From Sympetrum striolatum (lineage: Eukaryota; Arthropoda; Insecta; Odonata; Libellulidae): 64,000 nucleotides of DNA. The translations under genes and the position numbers were made by a program. The notes under the pieces are model-generated. The model searched no databases and was not told where the DNA came from. It worked only from the letters and a program-made list of their open reading frames with translations. This document shows positions 42,011-52,803 of this stretch, piece after piece. Each line of letters starts with the position of its first letter. The stretch's first letter is position 1. The stretch is taken from contig OX388351.1 of NCBI GenBank assembly GCA_947579665.1, positions 62,380,939 through 62,444,938 of the forward strand, given 5' to 3'.

Positions 42011-42382
42011 TTAATGAGGCATTGATTCGGAAGGGCAGGATGGGGAAGGGGTTGAGGAACAACTGGAGGAACTTATCTCCTCCTCTGCAGTCCACACCAG
42101 TTCAGGTATGTTCCTTTTCAACTTTATCTGCATGTTTTTTGGCATTTTTTCTACAGACTTGCAGATGCTCATAAAAAACAACTCCAAGTCATCACTGTTC
42201 TTCTTCTTTTTACCAAGGAAGTCTATAACTTTATCGACATCTGATAAGGATAAGGATACTCTCCTCCTCTTCTTCTCAGAGCCCTCCAACAACAACTCTG
42301 AATCTGTTTCTTCCTCTCTTCCTGCTTCTTCCTCAGCAAAGGCTTCTGGGGTCATTTCTTCTATCTCAGCAAATTCTACCAT
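42011..42382 (-). CDS. BESS-motif protein (Harbinger-type accessory), partial
   Basis: The frame starts with an acidic arm (AEEEAGREEETDSELLLEGS), a basic patch EKKRRRVSL, then DVDKVIDFLGKKKKNSDDLE and LFFMSICKSVEKMPKNMQIK, a BESS motif. It ends in a Ser/Pro tail and a stop. BESS motifs end MADF-type DNA-binding proteins, many of which travel with PIF/Harbinger transposons. No MADF domain precedes it, so it is a 3' exon or fragment. Similar pieces lie at 46357-46656 and 48864-49081. Confidence 0.55.
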   Translation of the reverse strand: MVEFAEIEEMTPEAFAEEEAGREEETDSELLLEGSEKKRRRVSLSLSDVDKVIDFLGKKKKNSDDLELFFMSICKSVEKMPKNMQIKLKRNIPELVWTAEEEISSSSCSSTPSPSCPSESMPH

Positions 42383-42419
42383 GGGCAGTATGTTTGTAGA
42401 GGTCCTGCATTGAGAAATT

Positions 42420-43040
42420 CCACAGTAATAAGTACCAAAAGAGTCATTTTTGGATGAAGTATTAAGCTAATTAAATTGTTTAGATAGTTAATTTAAGAAT
42501 CCTTCTGCTTCACGTGCAGGAAAGGCTGTAAAACAGTCGTAAATGAATTGGTCACTATGCTGCGGTAAGGCTTACGTATTCTGGAAAAGTTATGAGCCTC
42601 TGAAAGTAATACTTCAGAGGAGATGGGCGAAATTGCTGGCTTTTCGCAATACAATCACAATCGTAGTCTGGGATCTTAATTATTTGCTATTATTAAATAA
42701 AAATTATTCCTATTTATCAAAATCGCCAAACATCATGCACTCGATCAGGAATTTGAGGATTGGAGTTATAATATAAAAGAAAATGTATGAAAAAAATGCT
42801 AGAAAAACAACTCATCGAATAAAAATATCTATTTTTAATTAATATTAAATTACAAATAATACTATACAAATTACCAAATACAAATAATACAATAAACTTT
42901 TTATGAAAATAATTACAAGATAATTACTACACGCTAACTTCCATGAAAATATTTAACAATGCCAAACAACATTTTTATGTACAGTAAAATTAAAAAAACA
43001 AATTATTTACAAAAGTAGGTATGTAAAAAATACGAAATCA
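42420..43040. other. AT-rich spacer
   Basis: No supported feature. It may contain the 3' UTR of the piggyBac fragment that ends at 43043. Confidence 0.4.
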
Positions 43041-43042
43041 AT

Positions 43043-43600
43043 TTAGATAATACTAAAATTTTTCTTTGCGTACCACTCGATAAAACAGTTTTCTATGCAT
43101 AAGCCTGGTTCACCCTCACAACCAGGACAGTAACTTGTCACCCACTTTTTTTTTTTCATTGTAGCACATTCGGCATCTCTTCTGCTTCCTTCCGGTATCC
43201 CTTCCTTTACAGAATAAAATCGGGGGAAATGCGTCGAATTCAGCATCTTTTCGCAACGCACAGATGTTGTGGTTGGCGTGATTTGGGAATTGCGTAAGGC
43301 TTCAATGATTGCTAAACGGTAACTGTATAGGTCAAAATTATTGTCCGCACTATATTTTATGTAAACAAAATAAGAATTTAAAAACAAGAGTTCTATAAAA
43401 TGGAAAGATAATTTTTTATACCATTTGATGGATTTATGTTCAAAACTGTAGTAGGATAGCAGCTGATATACTTTGTCGACACCCCCCATGCACCTATTGT
43501 ATTCAATTATTGATTCCGGTTTCTCGACCACTCTGTTATTTTTTGTTTTAGTTTTTTGTAAATCACCGGAAAACTTCGAAGATATCATCATCACCTCTCT
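43043..43600 (-). pseudogene. piggyBac transposase 4, C-terminal third
   Basis: The frame reads FSGDLQKTKTKNNRVVEKPE, SIIEYNRCMGGVDKVYQLLS, IKWYKKLSFHFIELLFLNSY, and a C-terminal Cys-rich domain (CEKM, CATM, CPGC, CIENCF). GGVDK carries the last catalytic acidic position. The upstream two-thirds are missing; at about 43600 the sequence passes directly into the glycoprotein-like gene on the same strand. Confidence 0.8.
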
Positions 43601-44540
43601 CCTGTCTCTCCACAGGGGAATGTCCTGTGATATGATAGACCAAATTGCCAATAACACCTAATCCATCATGGGACACCCTAAAATCATTGCTCCCCAATTT
43701 CACCAGTTGTCTGCCCACCTCCTCCTTTCTTGTTAGATATGCATAAGGGTGATCCAAAAGAGCCAGAACTTCTGAGGAGTACAGTCCGGAGGGTGGGAGC
43801 TGAAGAGGGGCTAAGGACGAATTTAAAAGACTGGGAATTGTGTCTGTTCTTGCTATTCTTTGAAGATGTGGAGTGAGCTTATATAGCTGACCTCTGATGG
43901 CAAATACAGGGTTGGAATCATCATCGCACTGGATAGAGAAACTAGAAGATTTAAGCACATGAGTGACGGGATCCATATATGCATCAACAGATGATCCATT
44001 CACCCGAACTGGTATGTCAGTGTAGCACTTGCTACCGGGAGCCACAATCACAGGAATCTCTTCACATTGTTTGAGGGTTACACTTTCCCCTGCAACAATC
44101 ATGGTTGAACCCAGGTGGTGAGTTAAGAACAGAGCACCTTCAGCTGGGTGTTCTTTGGCGTGTTGGATTAGAGTGTGCTGAATCAAGTACTCCAGGATAC
44201 ATTGATTTTGAAGAATAGTAGCTGCTGTGGTCCCTACTTGGAGTTGACTGGCGATTTTGTTGCCCACCAATCCTGATCTGATATAGCTGCTAAATCTTCC
44301 GGAGAAGGTCTCATCAGCAACTGGGACATCAATAGCTGTTGCATTACTAATAAATATAGAGCTATCATCAGTGGAGCTGACTCTCAGTCCACAGATCTTA
44401 TCTTGGCCAGTATAATTAAACCCACTGCCCAGCTCTTTCACAGCCAGGAATACGCCTCCATTGGGGAATTGGACCCAAAAACCTCTTCCTTGATATATGC
44501 TCTTCCAGGAACACCGGGCAGCCTCAGGAGTGTTGGACAC
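43563..44540 (-). pseudogene. Jingchuvirus-like (chuvirus) glycoprotein fragment
   Basis: A 331-codon frame without stops. It contains CYTDIPVRV, YMDPVTHVLKSS, a glycosylation-rich region and LPPSGLYSSE. That spacing (Cys-x-D/E-x-P-V ... D/EP.TH.L ... P.GLYS.E) fits the ectodomain of chuvirus-type glycoproteins, which are also found as envelope-like genes in arthropod BEL/Pao elements. The N-terminal signal peptide is absent and no convincing membrane anchor is visible before the frame ends at the piggyBac junction. The upstream end meets a TAC microsatellite and a LINE on the other strand near 44550. Confidence 0.6.
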
Positions 44541-44554
44541 TACTACTACTACCT

Positions 44555-44890
44555 TCACTCACGAGGGGTTAATATAATCTTTGTGTGGGTCCCAGGGCAC
44601 GTTGGCATCAGAGGCAATGAGGAGGCTGACTCAGCTGCTAAGGCTGCGCTACAGAAACCAAATATAGACTCAAGACATATCACTTCTCATGACCCGAGAA
44701 ACATACTCAGAGAAAAGATAAATGATAGCTGGAAGCAAAAATTGCAAGATCTTGAGGGAAATAAACTAAGGGACATAAAACCAGTGGTTTCCCCATGGCA
44801 CTCTTCCCATCGTAGGAATAGACGAGAGGAAGTAATGATTACAAGACTGCGGATAGGTCACTGTGCATTTGCACATTCATTCCTATTTAT
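44555..44890 (+). pseudogene. LINE RNase H domain fragment
   Basis: The plus frame reads RGVNIIFVWVPGHVGIRGNE, EADSAAKAALQKPNIDSRHI, INDSWKQKLQD and VMITRLRIGHCAFAHSFLF. VPGHxGxxGNExAD is the RNase H signature, and TRLRIGH...FLF is the domain after it in Jockey/I-type elements of arthropods. It is truncated on both sides, meeting Helitron sequence at 44890. Confidence 0.8.
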
Positions 44891-45330
44891 AGATGGGTTT
44901 AATGGCAGAAACAGATGTTTCCAGAAGTGGTACCGGAAATTTAAATGTGGAATGGGGAGTTCTGCCTCCTGGCATCAAATTGGCAGCTATACCAGTCCAC
45001 GCTACTGGTAAAACAATTTTATTTTGCCCAATTATTTTATAAATGATGCACTTGTATAAATATGTTATTCCTGTACCTCCTGGTCTATCTACAAAATATA
45101 TCTTATCCCGGCTATATCCGTTTACAGCATGTATAATTTTATCTACAACAGAACAGTTGTTCTTCATTTAAGCTTTCGTAGATTTCTTCTCCAATTAGAT
45201 GTTGTTCTGCTGGATTAACTTCTTCAGCTCTAGTTCATAGTTTCTATCTGGAGAACGAAGACCGAAATCAACACGTTTAAATCCATGCTGCTTCATGAGA
45301 GCTTCTATATTCATCAGTCCTGAGACTCGT
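44890..45330 (-). pseudogene. Helitron helicase, Walker A region
   Basis: Frames on the minus strand read NIEALMKQHGFKRVDFGLRS, PAEQHLIGEEIYESLNEEQL, then KIYFVDRPGGTGITYLYK and LPVAWTGIAANLMPGGRTPH. This is the PIF1-type helicase of Helitron rolling-circle transposons. The Walker A motif GPGGTGKT is damaged to RPGGTGIT. A frame break occurs near 45170. Confidence 0.8.
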
Positions 45331-45639
45331 GATCATTATATTTAAGCTTGATGTGGACAAATTAGACTCTGTCCTTAAATTCTTAAGTGAAGTAAAATTA
45401 ATTAAACAGATTTTAAAATATAAAATAGTTTAAAAATATAAGTATTAAAGAATAAATTTGAATCGGATTTTAAAATTTCAACTTGTGCTAAAAATTAAAT
45501 AATATTATGATACATATATCTCCTCTGTATACGGTGCAACATGACCTTTGCTGTCGAGGCACCTTATAACCTATACTACTACTACTATTTAAGCTTATAA
45601 TCTTCTATCATGTTATAGAAATTAACTCCAGTGTTATTT

Positions 45640-45880
45640 GGTGGAACTTTATTTACAAAAGTAAAAAACACACACACACTTGCAAAAATTCCACAAATTT
45701 TAATAAAGCTGTTGACCGGTTTTGGTTTTAAAGCACCATCCTCAGAACAGATGTTATTTCAAGGAGCAAGAACATATATATGAGAACAAAAGGAAGGGGG
45801 GGGTAGGAGTAGGAGTAAGAGGAGGGGTAAAAAGAATACAGTGTTGCATCAAGAGCGGGAGGGCAAATGGGGTCTGGTGG
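45640..45880 (-). repeat. Penelope-type terminal segment inserted in a Helitron
   Basis: On the minus strand a pyrimidine-rich stretch leads to CTCATATATATGTTCTTGCT, then CTGAGGATGGTGCTTTAAAA, CCAAAACCGGTC and TAAAATTTGTGGAATTTTTG. This is the same order as at 1029-1100. The hammerhead-like GAAA is AAAA and the stem is weak. Helitron coding sequence lies on both sides, so it is an insertion. Confidence 0.5.
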
Positions 45881-46350
45881 CTTCTTGAATGTTGAATACA
45901 GTCTTCCGTTTACTGCTTTAAGGTCATCATATGATTGGGCTCCTTTAATATGTAGAAGCAAAAGCCTTAGATAATATCGTTCTTGTTGCGGTGGATTAAC
46001 AAAATATAGGCGGCGAATGATTTTACATGCTCCTTTCTCTCTTGGTTTCCAGATTTTGTTTTATTACTTACAGATTACTTTGCTGCCAAACATAATGAAA
46101 TGGTAAATCCACATAACATATGTTTCATGCTACTTCATCTCTTTTATTAAATTGAAACCAACCAGTTAAAGTTGTTTCCTGTTCTATTGGTCTATGAAAT
46201 TCCTCGGCTTCTTCTCCTGGAGCGAAATAAATGTTCTGCTCCATTGGCAAATGAACAGCTACTCTGAATATGGTATGCGACTGTGAGTACATTTCAAATT
46301 CAAAGAGATGCCAAGCTGCCTCTGGAGCGCTAACGTATCTGGAATCCAGG
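45880..46350 (-). pseudogene. Helitron helicase, N-terminal region
   Basis: The minus strand reads RYVSAPEAAWHLFEFEMYSQ, SHTIFRVAVHLPMEQNIYFA, TTLTGWFQFNKRD, then LYFVNPPQQERYYLRLLLLH and KGAQSYDDLKAVNGRLYSTF. These are the consecutive conserved blocks before the Walker A of Helitron helicases. A stop and frame shifts are present. The continuation is at 44890-45330, after the Penelope-type insertion. Confidence 0.8.
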
Positions 46351-46356
46351 AAAGTG

Positions 46357-46656
46357 TTATTTTCGTCTCATGTTAAATCTTGATTGTGTTGTGTGATCTT
46401 GAGCGACAAGAGAGATCATGTCTGCCCAGAGCTTTAATTTTTTCTCTGCTGGAACTTTTTTAATTTCGGATAAGATTGACAGGAGAAACAGTTTATCCTC
46501 ATATATCTCATTAGATATCATCTCTCCTGATGCAATACTCTTCTTCAGTACTACAATGAGCTCATTGTCATTGCTCGTTCTCTTTTTTGGTCGGTTTTGG
46601 GAGCAACATGCGGGTCCGCTATCTACCAAAATTGAAACCTCATTCTCTTCTTCCAA
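46357..46656 (-). CDS. BESS-motif protein fragment
   Basis: Starting at ATG 46656 the frame has RPKKRTSNDNELIVVLKKSI and EDKLFLLSILSEIKKVPAEK, a BESS-like motif, and a short basic end. As at 42011-42382, no MADF domain is attached. It probably derives from a Harbinger-type accessory gene. Confidence 0.45.
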   Translation of the reverse strand: MEEENEVSILVDSGPACCSQNRPKKRTSNDNELIVVLKKSIASGEMISNEIYEDKLFLLSILSEIKKVPAEKKLKLWADMISLVAQDHTTQSRFNMRRK

Positions 46657-46794
46657 GTTTGTAGAGGTTTTTTTTTACAGCGGTTTTTAGGACACGCAGA
46701 TGTTCAAAGTAGAGGTACCGCTTTTTTCTGGTTGCAGCTGAACCCCTTTTAGCTCCCTTCAATCGAAGTAATTCCATCGGGTAGCACGATGGAA

Positions 46795-47176
46795 TCAATT
46801 TCCATCTCTGGGAAAACCTAGGTAGGATGATGGACCTGTCATAAGGATCTTGATCCGTTGGCGCTGGTTGGACTCAACTGCTTCCAAATGGTTGTTAATA
46901 ACGGTCAGGCTTTCGAGGACTTGAGAGTCCCATACTGGTGGGTCTTTGGTAAACAGATTCGGAGAGGCCCCTCTGCCACAGAGTCGGTGATCTGGGAGGA
47001 GTAGGCATGTTAGCCGTAGTTCGAGATGAAGCAGGGGTGGTAAGAGTCCCCTTGCAAGTATGTACCATAGCGATATGGGCCTTGCCCCAAGGCACGACTT
47101 TTCTCCAACTGATGCGTCTTCTCGCGTTCCCACTATATATACCCCTGACTGCCATATTGTTGCAGTGACCAGGCAT
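46795..47176 (-). pseudogene. Downstream part of the LDD-type retroelement, unassigned
   Basis: Two overlapping minus frames are open. One contains NLFTKDPPVWDSQVLESLTV and ESNQRQRIKILMTGPSS. It follows the RNase H region on the same strand and ends near 46795. I recognise no recombinase or integrase motif in it. Confidence 0.35.
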
Positions 47177-47178
47177 AT

Positions 47179-48430
47179 CTATAATGGGATGGTTCTGGAA
47201 GGACGGTCAGCTGGATTGAGTCGGCCAGGGATGAAGCACCAGGCCACCTTGCGGGGCTTTTCCTTTATTAAATACGAGTACATTTCTTTTATGTTAACAT
47301 TTGAAAATAACAAGCCACGTCCCTTATTCAGGGCGTGTACCACGGACATATTGTCAACGTTAACAAAGATTTCGTCATCCGGGTTTAACCATATCTTTTT
47401 GCACACGGTATAGGGGCCAAGTACAGCCATAAATCCTTTGGTAAATCGGGGTTGGAGTAGGAAATTTGTATACATATTCCACACCCCAGTCAGGTATAAC
47501 AAATGCCCCTTGATTGGGGGTCGCATCTGTGTACATGTCAATTGATATTGTAAACGAAACACGAAAAGATCTAATCCTATGAAATACATTATCATCCCAG
47601 AAATTCTGTAGGCATCTGGTTTAATGCTTATACGCGTCTTGTATCAAAACCCAGGGCAAGTCCAATATATACATGCACCAGGAGAGGAAGCCGGCTGCCT
47701 TGGGAATGTCCTGGGCTCGCAGGCGTGGTATAACATTAATAACCAAATGTGGTCTTGCCAGAGTGGCTGGTGTCAGCTGTAATGTATGCATTACAGTATC
47801 AATCTTTACCCCTAAATAGACCAATTGGGTCATTGGAGACAAAATGCACTTTTCTAAACTTAAAGTAATACCTAAATCTACACGAAGGAAAGAAACAACA
47901 CTATTTACAATAGGCTCTATTAGGTCTGGTGAAATCAAGAGCCAATCGTCCAATTATGGCAACATTTTCACATTAAATAACTGTAACACTTCCTCAGGGA
48001 CGGACCGGGCATAACACTGGAAGATGGTCGATGCCAGGGTGTGTCCCATGGGCAACCTATTCATGGCGAACTTTTCATTATCAAGCACAATACCGTAAAA
48101 GGGGCGGTGTTCACGTCTGATGGTGATCTGAAAGAACGCGTCCTTCAAATACAGTTTGGCTAGTTTCACTTTTGGGGCTAGATGGGCTAATCCTTTTGCT
48201 GCGTCGAGCAGGCTGAACTTATGAATATTATAAAAGACTGTCCAGGGGGACAAATCAAGGATAAACCTTGGCGCACCGCTTGTCTTAGCTATCACTGTTG
48301 CCCGGAAGGCACACTTGATATTATCTTGTAGGGTAATGATACCCTGTTTCAGCCACATATTAACACATTGTTTGAGGACAGGTGTTGTGCGGGAACGGAG
48401 CCAAAGTCGCTTTTGACAGGTCCGCGCCAT
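47179..48430 (-). pseudogene. Retroelement reverse transcriptase-RNase H (LDDWLL type)
   Basis: Frame 48430-47954 has FRATVIAKTSGAPRFILDLS, LYLKDAFFQITIRREHRPFY and FAMNRLPMGHTLASTIFQCY. The next frame begins at the catalytic box (LDDWLLISPDLIEP) and contains LEKCILSPMTQLVYLGVKID and LSWCMYILDLP. The third (47595-47179) has FVNVDNMSVVHALNKGRG and FIPGRLNPADRPSR, an RNase H end. LDDWLL and the RNase H ending suggest a DIRS-type or related retroelement, but no tyrosine recombinase was found. Stops separate the three blocks. Confidence 0.65.
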
Positions 48431-48444
48431 GTATCACTATTTGT

Positions 48445-48810
48445 AAGACGTTGTGATCGGAGAAGGGAAACACTTTCACTGGGATGAAGGGGAAATTGAA
48501 TGCACTTACTTTTTGTTGCAGCGGGCAGCAGAATAATCCCCATTGCTGAGCCCTCGACAGGTTGGTCGGCAGGCTCCTGGTCATCATCTCCGGAAGAGAT
48601 GGCAGAGTCTGTGTCTGGCTCTTCGTCGTCATCGGAGGTGGCATCAGGCAGTTCTATGGGGTCCGGGTATGGGGACCAGAGCCAGTCCATTGTAACATTT
48701 CGATGAGGTCAAGAAGGTCCTCTTCAGAAGGAGGATCGACCTCAGCGATCGCCGCCTCTTCCAGATGCTCAAGGTCTGGAGCGGCAGGACCCTCGTCAAC
48801 CTTAATTTTA
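48445..48810 (-). pseudogene. N-terminal acidic region of the same retroelement
   Basis: The minus strand encodes IKVDEGPAAPDLEHLEEAA and PPSEEDLLDLIEML. After a frame change come LWSPYPDPIELPDATSDDDE and EPDTDSAISSGDDDQEPADQ. The acidic, Pro-rich composition suits the region ahead of the reverse transcriptase. No gag zinc knuckle is visible. Confidence 0.4.
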
Positions 48811-48863
48811 CAATTCCTCATAATAGTTATTAGTAAATATCTGAGGACTATTTTCTATATTTG

Positions 48864-49081
48864 TTACCTTTGTTTGAAAGGGAATATTTTGTGTCTGAGA
48901 CATTCCTTTGCCCTATGCCTCACTAACAACTTCAACTTTATCTTCACCTTTAGTTGGTACATCGTTGGCAATTTCTTTGTTGTTAGACACATAGTCTCAA
49001 AAAAACTTTCCAGCTCATCTTTTTGATGAATAAGCTGGCTCCTCTCTTGCCTCCTCCTATCCCTTTCCTCCCTCAATTCTT
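48864..49081 (-). pseudogene. MADF-BESS protein, 3' half (BESS)
   Basis: The frame reads ELREERDRRRQERSQLIHQK, DELESFFETMCLTTKKLPTM, YQLKVKIKLKLL, a BESS motif. Its 5' half lies at 53204-53527 on the same strand. The two ends meet exactly at the TTAA target of the piggyBac at 49086-53199, so this was one gene before that insertion. Confidence 0.75.
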
Positions 49082-49272
49082 TTAACCCTTTCGCTGCGGC
49101 TTACTCTCCGGAAAGCTACTCGTCTCATGCGGCGGAAAAGTGAAGGGTATTTTGTCGCAGTAACCTTTATCTGTCCCGATCTTATGTTATTATGAATAAA
49201 AATAAATGAAACCAGGTTTACTGTTTTAATTCACAAAAACTATTTATTCATTAATTTTATAAGAATATAATT

Positions 49273-50773
49273 TTAAAAATGTTTCAAAGTATGATAATCT
49301 TTGAAGCAATTATCAAAACACAATGCTTTATCACATTCACGGCACCAATATCTTGTGTCTTTTCGTATGCTTTTCCTGCGCTTAGTGTTTTTACATACAA
49401 AGCATGGTCTTTGGGATTTGGTTTTCTTTTCGGTTGCAGGAATTTTTTCGCAGAAATGTCGTGCACTTAGTCTCTCGGGATTGTTTTCTACGCCTTCCAA
49501 ACTTGCCCGGCCAGAAGATCTTGGTTTTAGTGAGACACCATATTTTTCTAATAGTTGTCTCACCACTTCTTTCACAAACTTCTTCATAGGAGGTTTTTTA
49601 CCCGTGTTTATTTGATACAAATAAAAAGAATTTAACATGCAAATATCAACCAAATGGAAAAACAACTTTTTGTACCACTTCAAAGATTTTCTTAGACACT
49701 CAACGGACCCAATCATCATATCTGACTTGTCCACTAATCTCATATTTACATTGTAGTCAATGACAGCGTCTGGTTTCATTTTCTTTTCTTTAGTTTGGAA
49801 ACACTTTTTACCACTGTCAACCAGTTTTCCCTCATGAATAGTGGACAGAATGCTTACATCACACTTATCACGCCATTTCATTGCAATAACTTTACCATCT
49901 GTTTTCCTTTCAAAGTCCCCCCTATTCATTTTTGCGGAAAATTTAGGCTTATTTTTTCTGTTACACCTTACCGTCCCGCAAGAACCCGTTTCGTTACTTA
50001 GCAAAAACGTACAAAGCGCTGGACTTGTATAGTAATTGTCGGTATACACAATATGGCCTTCGCATAATTGTTTCCCAATAAGTTTTTTTACCACCTCGCC
50101 AGACACACCTAAATGACTACTTCGATCTATATCAGTTTTCAGACCTGTATAGACTATCATATCAAGTACAATACCTGTCTCACAATCACATATGACAAAT
50201 ATTTTGATACCAAATCTATGTCGTTTGGAGGGAATATATTGTTTGAATCCTAGACGGCCTTTGAATAGAACTAAGGATTCATCAACTACTAACTTCTGAA
50301 ATGGGCTAAAGACACCGGAGAATCTATTCTTCAAATATGAAAATACATAATTTATTTTCCATAATGGATCATTTGGTCTTGGCTGAGTGTTGTCTGCAAA
50401 ATGGAGGAACCACAAAATCAAAAGAAAACGATCTCTGGACATGTATTTGCCGAATATATCAGTTTTTGTGAGAATATCATTAGACCAATAATCTTGAATC
50501 TCGTGTTTCTTTACCAATGGCATTAGCAATGTTAATGCAAAAAACACATACATTTCAGCGAAACTTACATCTTTCCACGAATGAACACGGGATTTTGGAG
50601 ATAACACATTTGCATTCACAGTACTCGCATGGTAATTATTAGTCTCTGCCACAATATAATCCATCAAAGACCGATCAAATAATAATTCAAAGTAGTCACT
50701 TTCACAACTAGTCTCGGTAATGCCACAGTTTTCCTTTATCCCAGAGCTGAATGAGTCAAAATGGAAAACATGT
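49273..50773 (-). pseudogene. piggyBac transposase 5, C-terminal part (intact frame)
   Basis: A 464-codon frame plus about 35 upstream codons reads FELLFDRSLMDYIVAETNNY, LVVDESLVLFKGRLGFKQYI, FGIKIFVICDCETGIVLDMI, GHIVYTDNYYTSPALCTFLL, VNMRLVDKSDMMIGSVECLR. This gives the DDD catalytic set. A C-terminal cysteine-rich domain follows (CFVC, CREC, CFDNCF, H). No stop or frameshift was seen. Its N-terminal 64 codons are at 52609-52803, separated only by the LINE. The element was probably active shortly before the LINE landed. Confidence 0.9.
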
Positions 50774-50774
50774 G

Positions 50775-52608
50775 GAGTAAATAGTATAGTATAGTAGTTT
50801 ATTCATCCATTGGTTACAGAGTAACATAGACCTCGTCATAAAAGAGTTAAAAAAAAAAAAACATGCTAATATAAAATTACAGTATTTGAAATGAAATAAA
50901 CATAGCATATACAAAGAAAAAGTTTATAAGTCATTATTTTATATATTAAATTCATTAAGGTTGTAAAATATATTGGAAACAAGATATAATTTTAGTGATT
51001 TTTTAAAGAGATTTGTTGATGGCAGGTTTTTTATAGAAAATGGTAAAGAGTTGTAGTTTTTGGCACAGCTGAGGTAGGGGCCATGGCTGAATAGAGTTGT
51101 GTTGTGATGGACATAATGAATATCGTTATGTTTCCGTAAGTTATGATTGTGTATATGTGAGTTGAGATCAAATAAATGCAGATTTTCTTTGACAAATAAG
51201 CATGATTCAAAAATAAAAAGTGAACAAAGGGTAAGTATTTTGTTATCTAGGAATATTTGCCTACAGGATGATCTCCTGGGGAGTTTAAAAATAGCTCTTA
51301 ATGCTCTCTTTTGGACAGTAAAGAGTCGTGTCATATGGGGGGAGCTTCCCCAGAATATTATGCCATATTTTAACCTTGAATAAATGTAGGCGTAGTATAT
51401 TGTAAGTAAGGTTTTGATTGAGACTCTATCTTGAAGGGTGCGGATGAGGAAAATTGCTGAATTTACTTTGCTTATTATAGTTTGAATGTGGACTGACCAA
51501 TCTAAAGTGTCAGTTATGTTTAATCCTAGAAATTTTGCATGATTGGTTTGCATTATATTGCTGTTGTTAATCATGATAGATATTGGAGGAGTTAGATGTA
51601 ATTGGTAGGGATGAAAGTGCATGAGGGCTGTTTTATCTAGGTTTAGTAAGAGTAAGTTATTGTTCGTCCAATCAAGAATTTCATTGGCAGCTTTTTCAGC
51701 TTTGGTTTTAAGGTCAGTTAATGTCTTAGAAGTCACAAGTTGTGAGATATCATCAGCAAAAAGAGTTTCAAACCCTATAGTTGTGTGGTTGGGTAAGTCA
51801 TTGATGAAAAGTATGAACAATAAAGGACCCAATACAGATCCCTGAGCAACTCCACAATTCAGATCTTTGAGGGATGAGGTTTGGTGCAATTTTAAAGAAT
51901 TGACTTCATATGGGATGCTCACTTGTTGAGTCCTATTGGAAATGAAAGAGTTTATCCAGTGGTAGGCAGAACCACGAATGCCCAAGGATTCCAATTTATT
52001 TAAAAGGGTGGAGTGATTTACCATATCGAATGCTTTAGATAGATCGTAGAAAATACCTAATGACTTGTCTTTCTTGTCAAGTGAGTGATAAACTTTAGAG
52101 ATAAAATCAAATATTGCAGTGGAGGTGGATTTTTTCTTCAAAAATCCATGCTGAGATAAAGCAATTAGGTTGTGATGATCAAGGTAAGCTAATAATCTAG
52201 ATAACATGACATTTTCAAATATTTTTGAAAAAACAGAAAGTAGAGATATGGGGCGATAGTTTTTAATTTGCTCTCTATCACCTTTTTTTAGTAAGGGGAA
52301 AACAATAGAGTGTTTTAATTTTTGAGGAAAAGTACCCTGAGCAAGGGATTCATTAAGTAGATGTAGAAGAGGATCTGCAATATAGTTTAGGCAATTGATT
52401 AGAAGAGACCCAGGAATATCGTCATATCCAGATGTGGTCTTCTTACCTATTTTCTTCACTATGTTACATAGTTCTTTATGATCAACAGGATTCAAGAAAA
52501 TTGTGTTGGGATGTATGTAAGGTTCATAAGTGGGGATGAAATTGGTGTTGTTTGGTTTGGATATGTTGCAGAAATGCTCAATACCTTGCTGCTGGTCCAA
52601 GTATAGGA
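50775..52608 (-). mobile_element. 5'-truncated LINE inserted in the piggyBac
   Basis: The insertion carries a single 553-codon frame (52600-50939). Its reverse transcriptase blocks include KKTTSGYDDIPGSLL, FPLLKKGDREQIKNYRPISL, LSKAFDMVNHSTLLNKLESL, GVAQGSVLGPLLFILFINDL and LFADDISQLV. The catalytic box is FADD. It belongs to the CR1/Jockey/Daphne-like group. The endonuclease is missing through 5' truncation. The 3' end after the stop is AT-rich and finishes in short ACTAT repeats beside piggyBac coding sequence at about 50775. The frame is intact, so the insertion is young. Confidence 0.85.
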
Positions 52609-52803
52609 AGATGATGGAGTAAGTAAGGGGCTCTCGTTGTCAGAATCACTTTCGTTGCTAACACTTCCTTCAGAAGAGCTTGAAAAAATATTATCCACAG
52701 ACTTGTCACACTCTTCATCGGACTCAAATAACAAATCCACAATATCATCTTCACAAAACACTCGTTTTCTTTTTTGGCTGAAAGGCACACGTTCACTACT
52801 CAT
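52609..52803 (-). pseudogene. piggyBac transposase 5, N-terminal part
   Basis: From ATG 52803 the frame gives SERVPFSQKRKRVFCEDDIV, DLLFESDEECDKSVDNIFSS and a Ser/Asp-rich arm. It ends at SSSYT, where LINE sequence starts. The piggyBac frame resumes at about 50773 with PHVFHFDSFSSGIKEN. An acidic, disordered N-terminus is usual for piggyBac transposases. Confidence 0.85.

Noticed and set aside
47179..48430. BEL/Pao or Gypsy assignment for the LDDWLL reverse transcriptase
   Set aside because: The catalytic box and RNase H ending differ from those groups, and no integrase follows. It was left as DIRS-like or unresolved.
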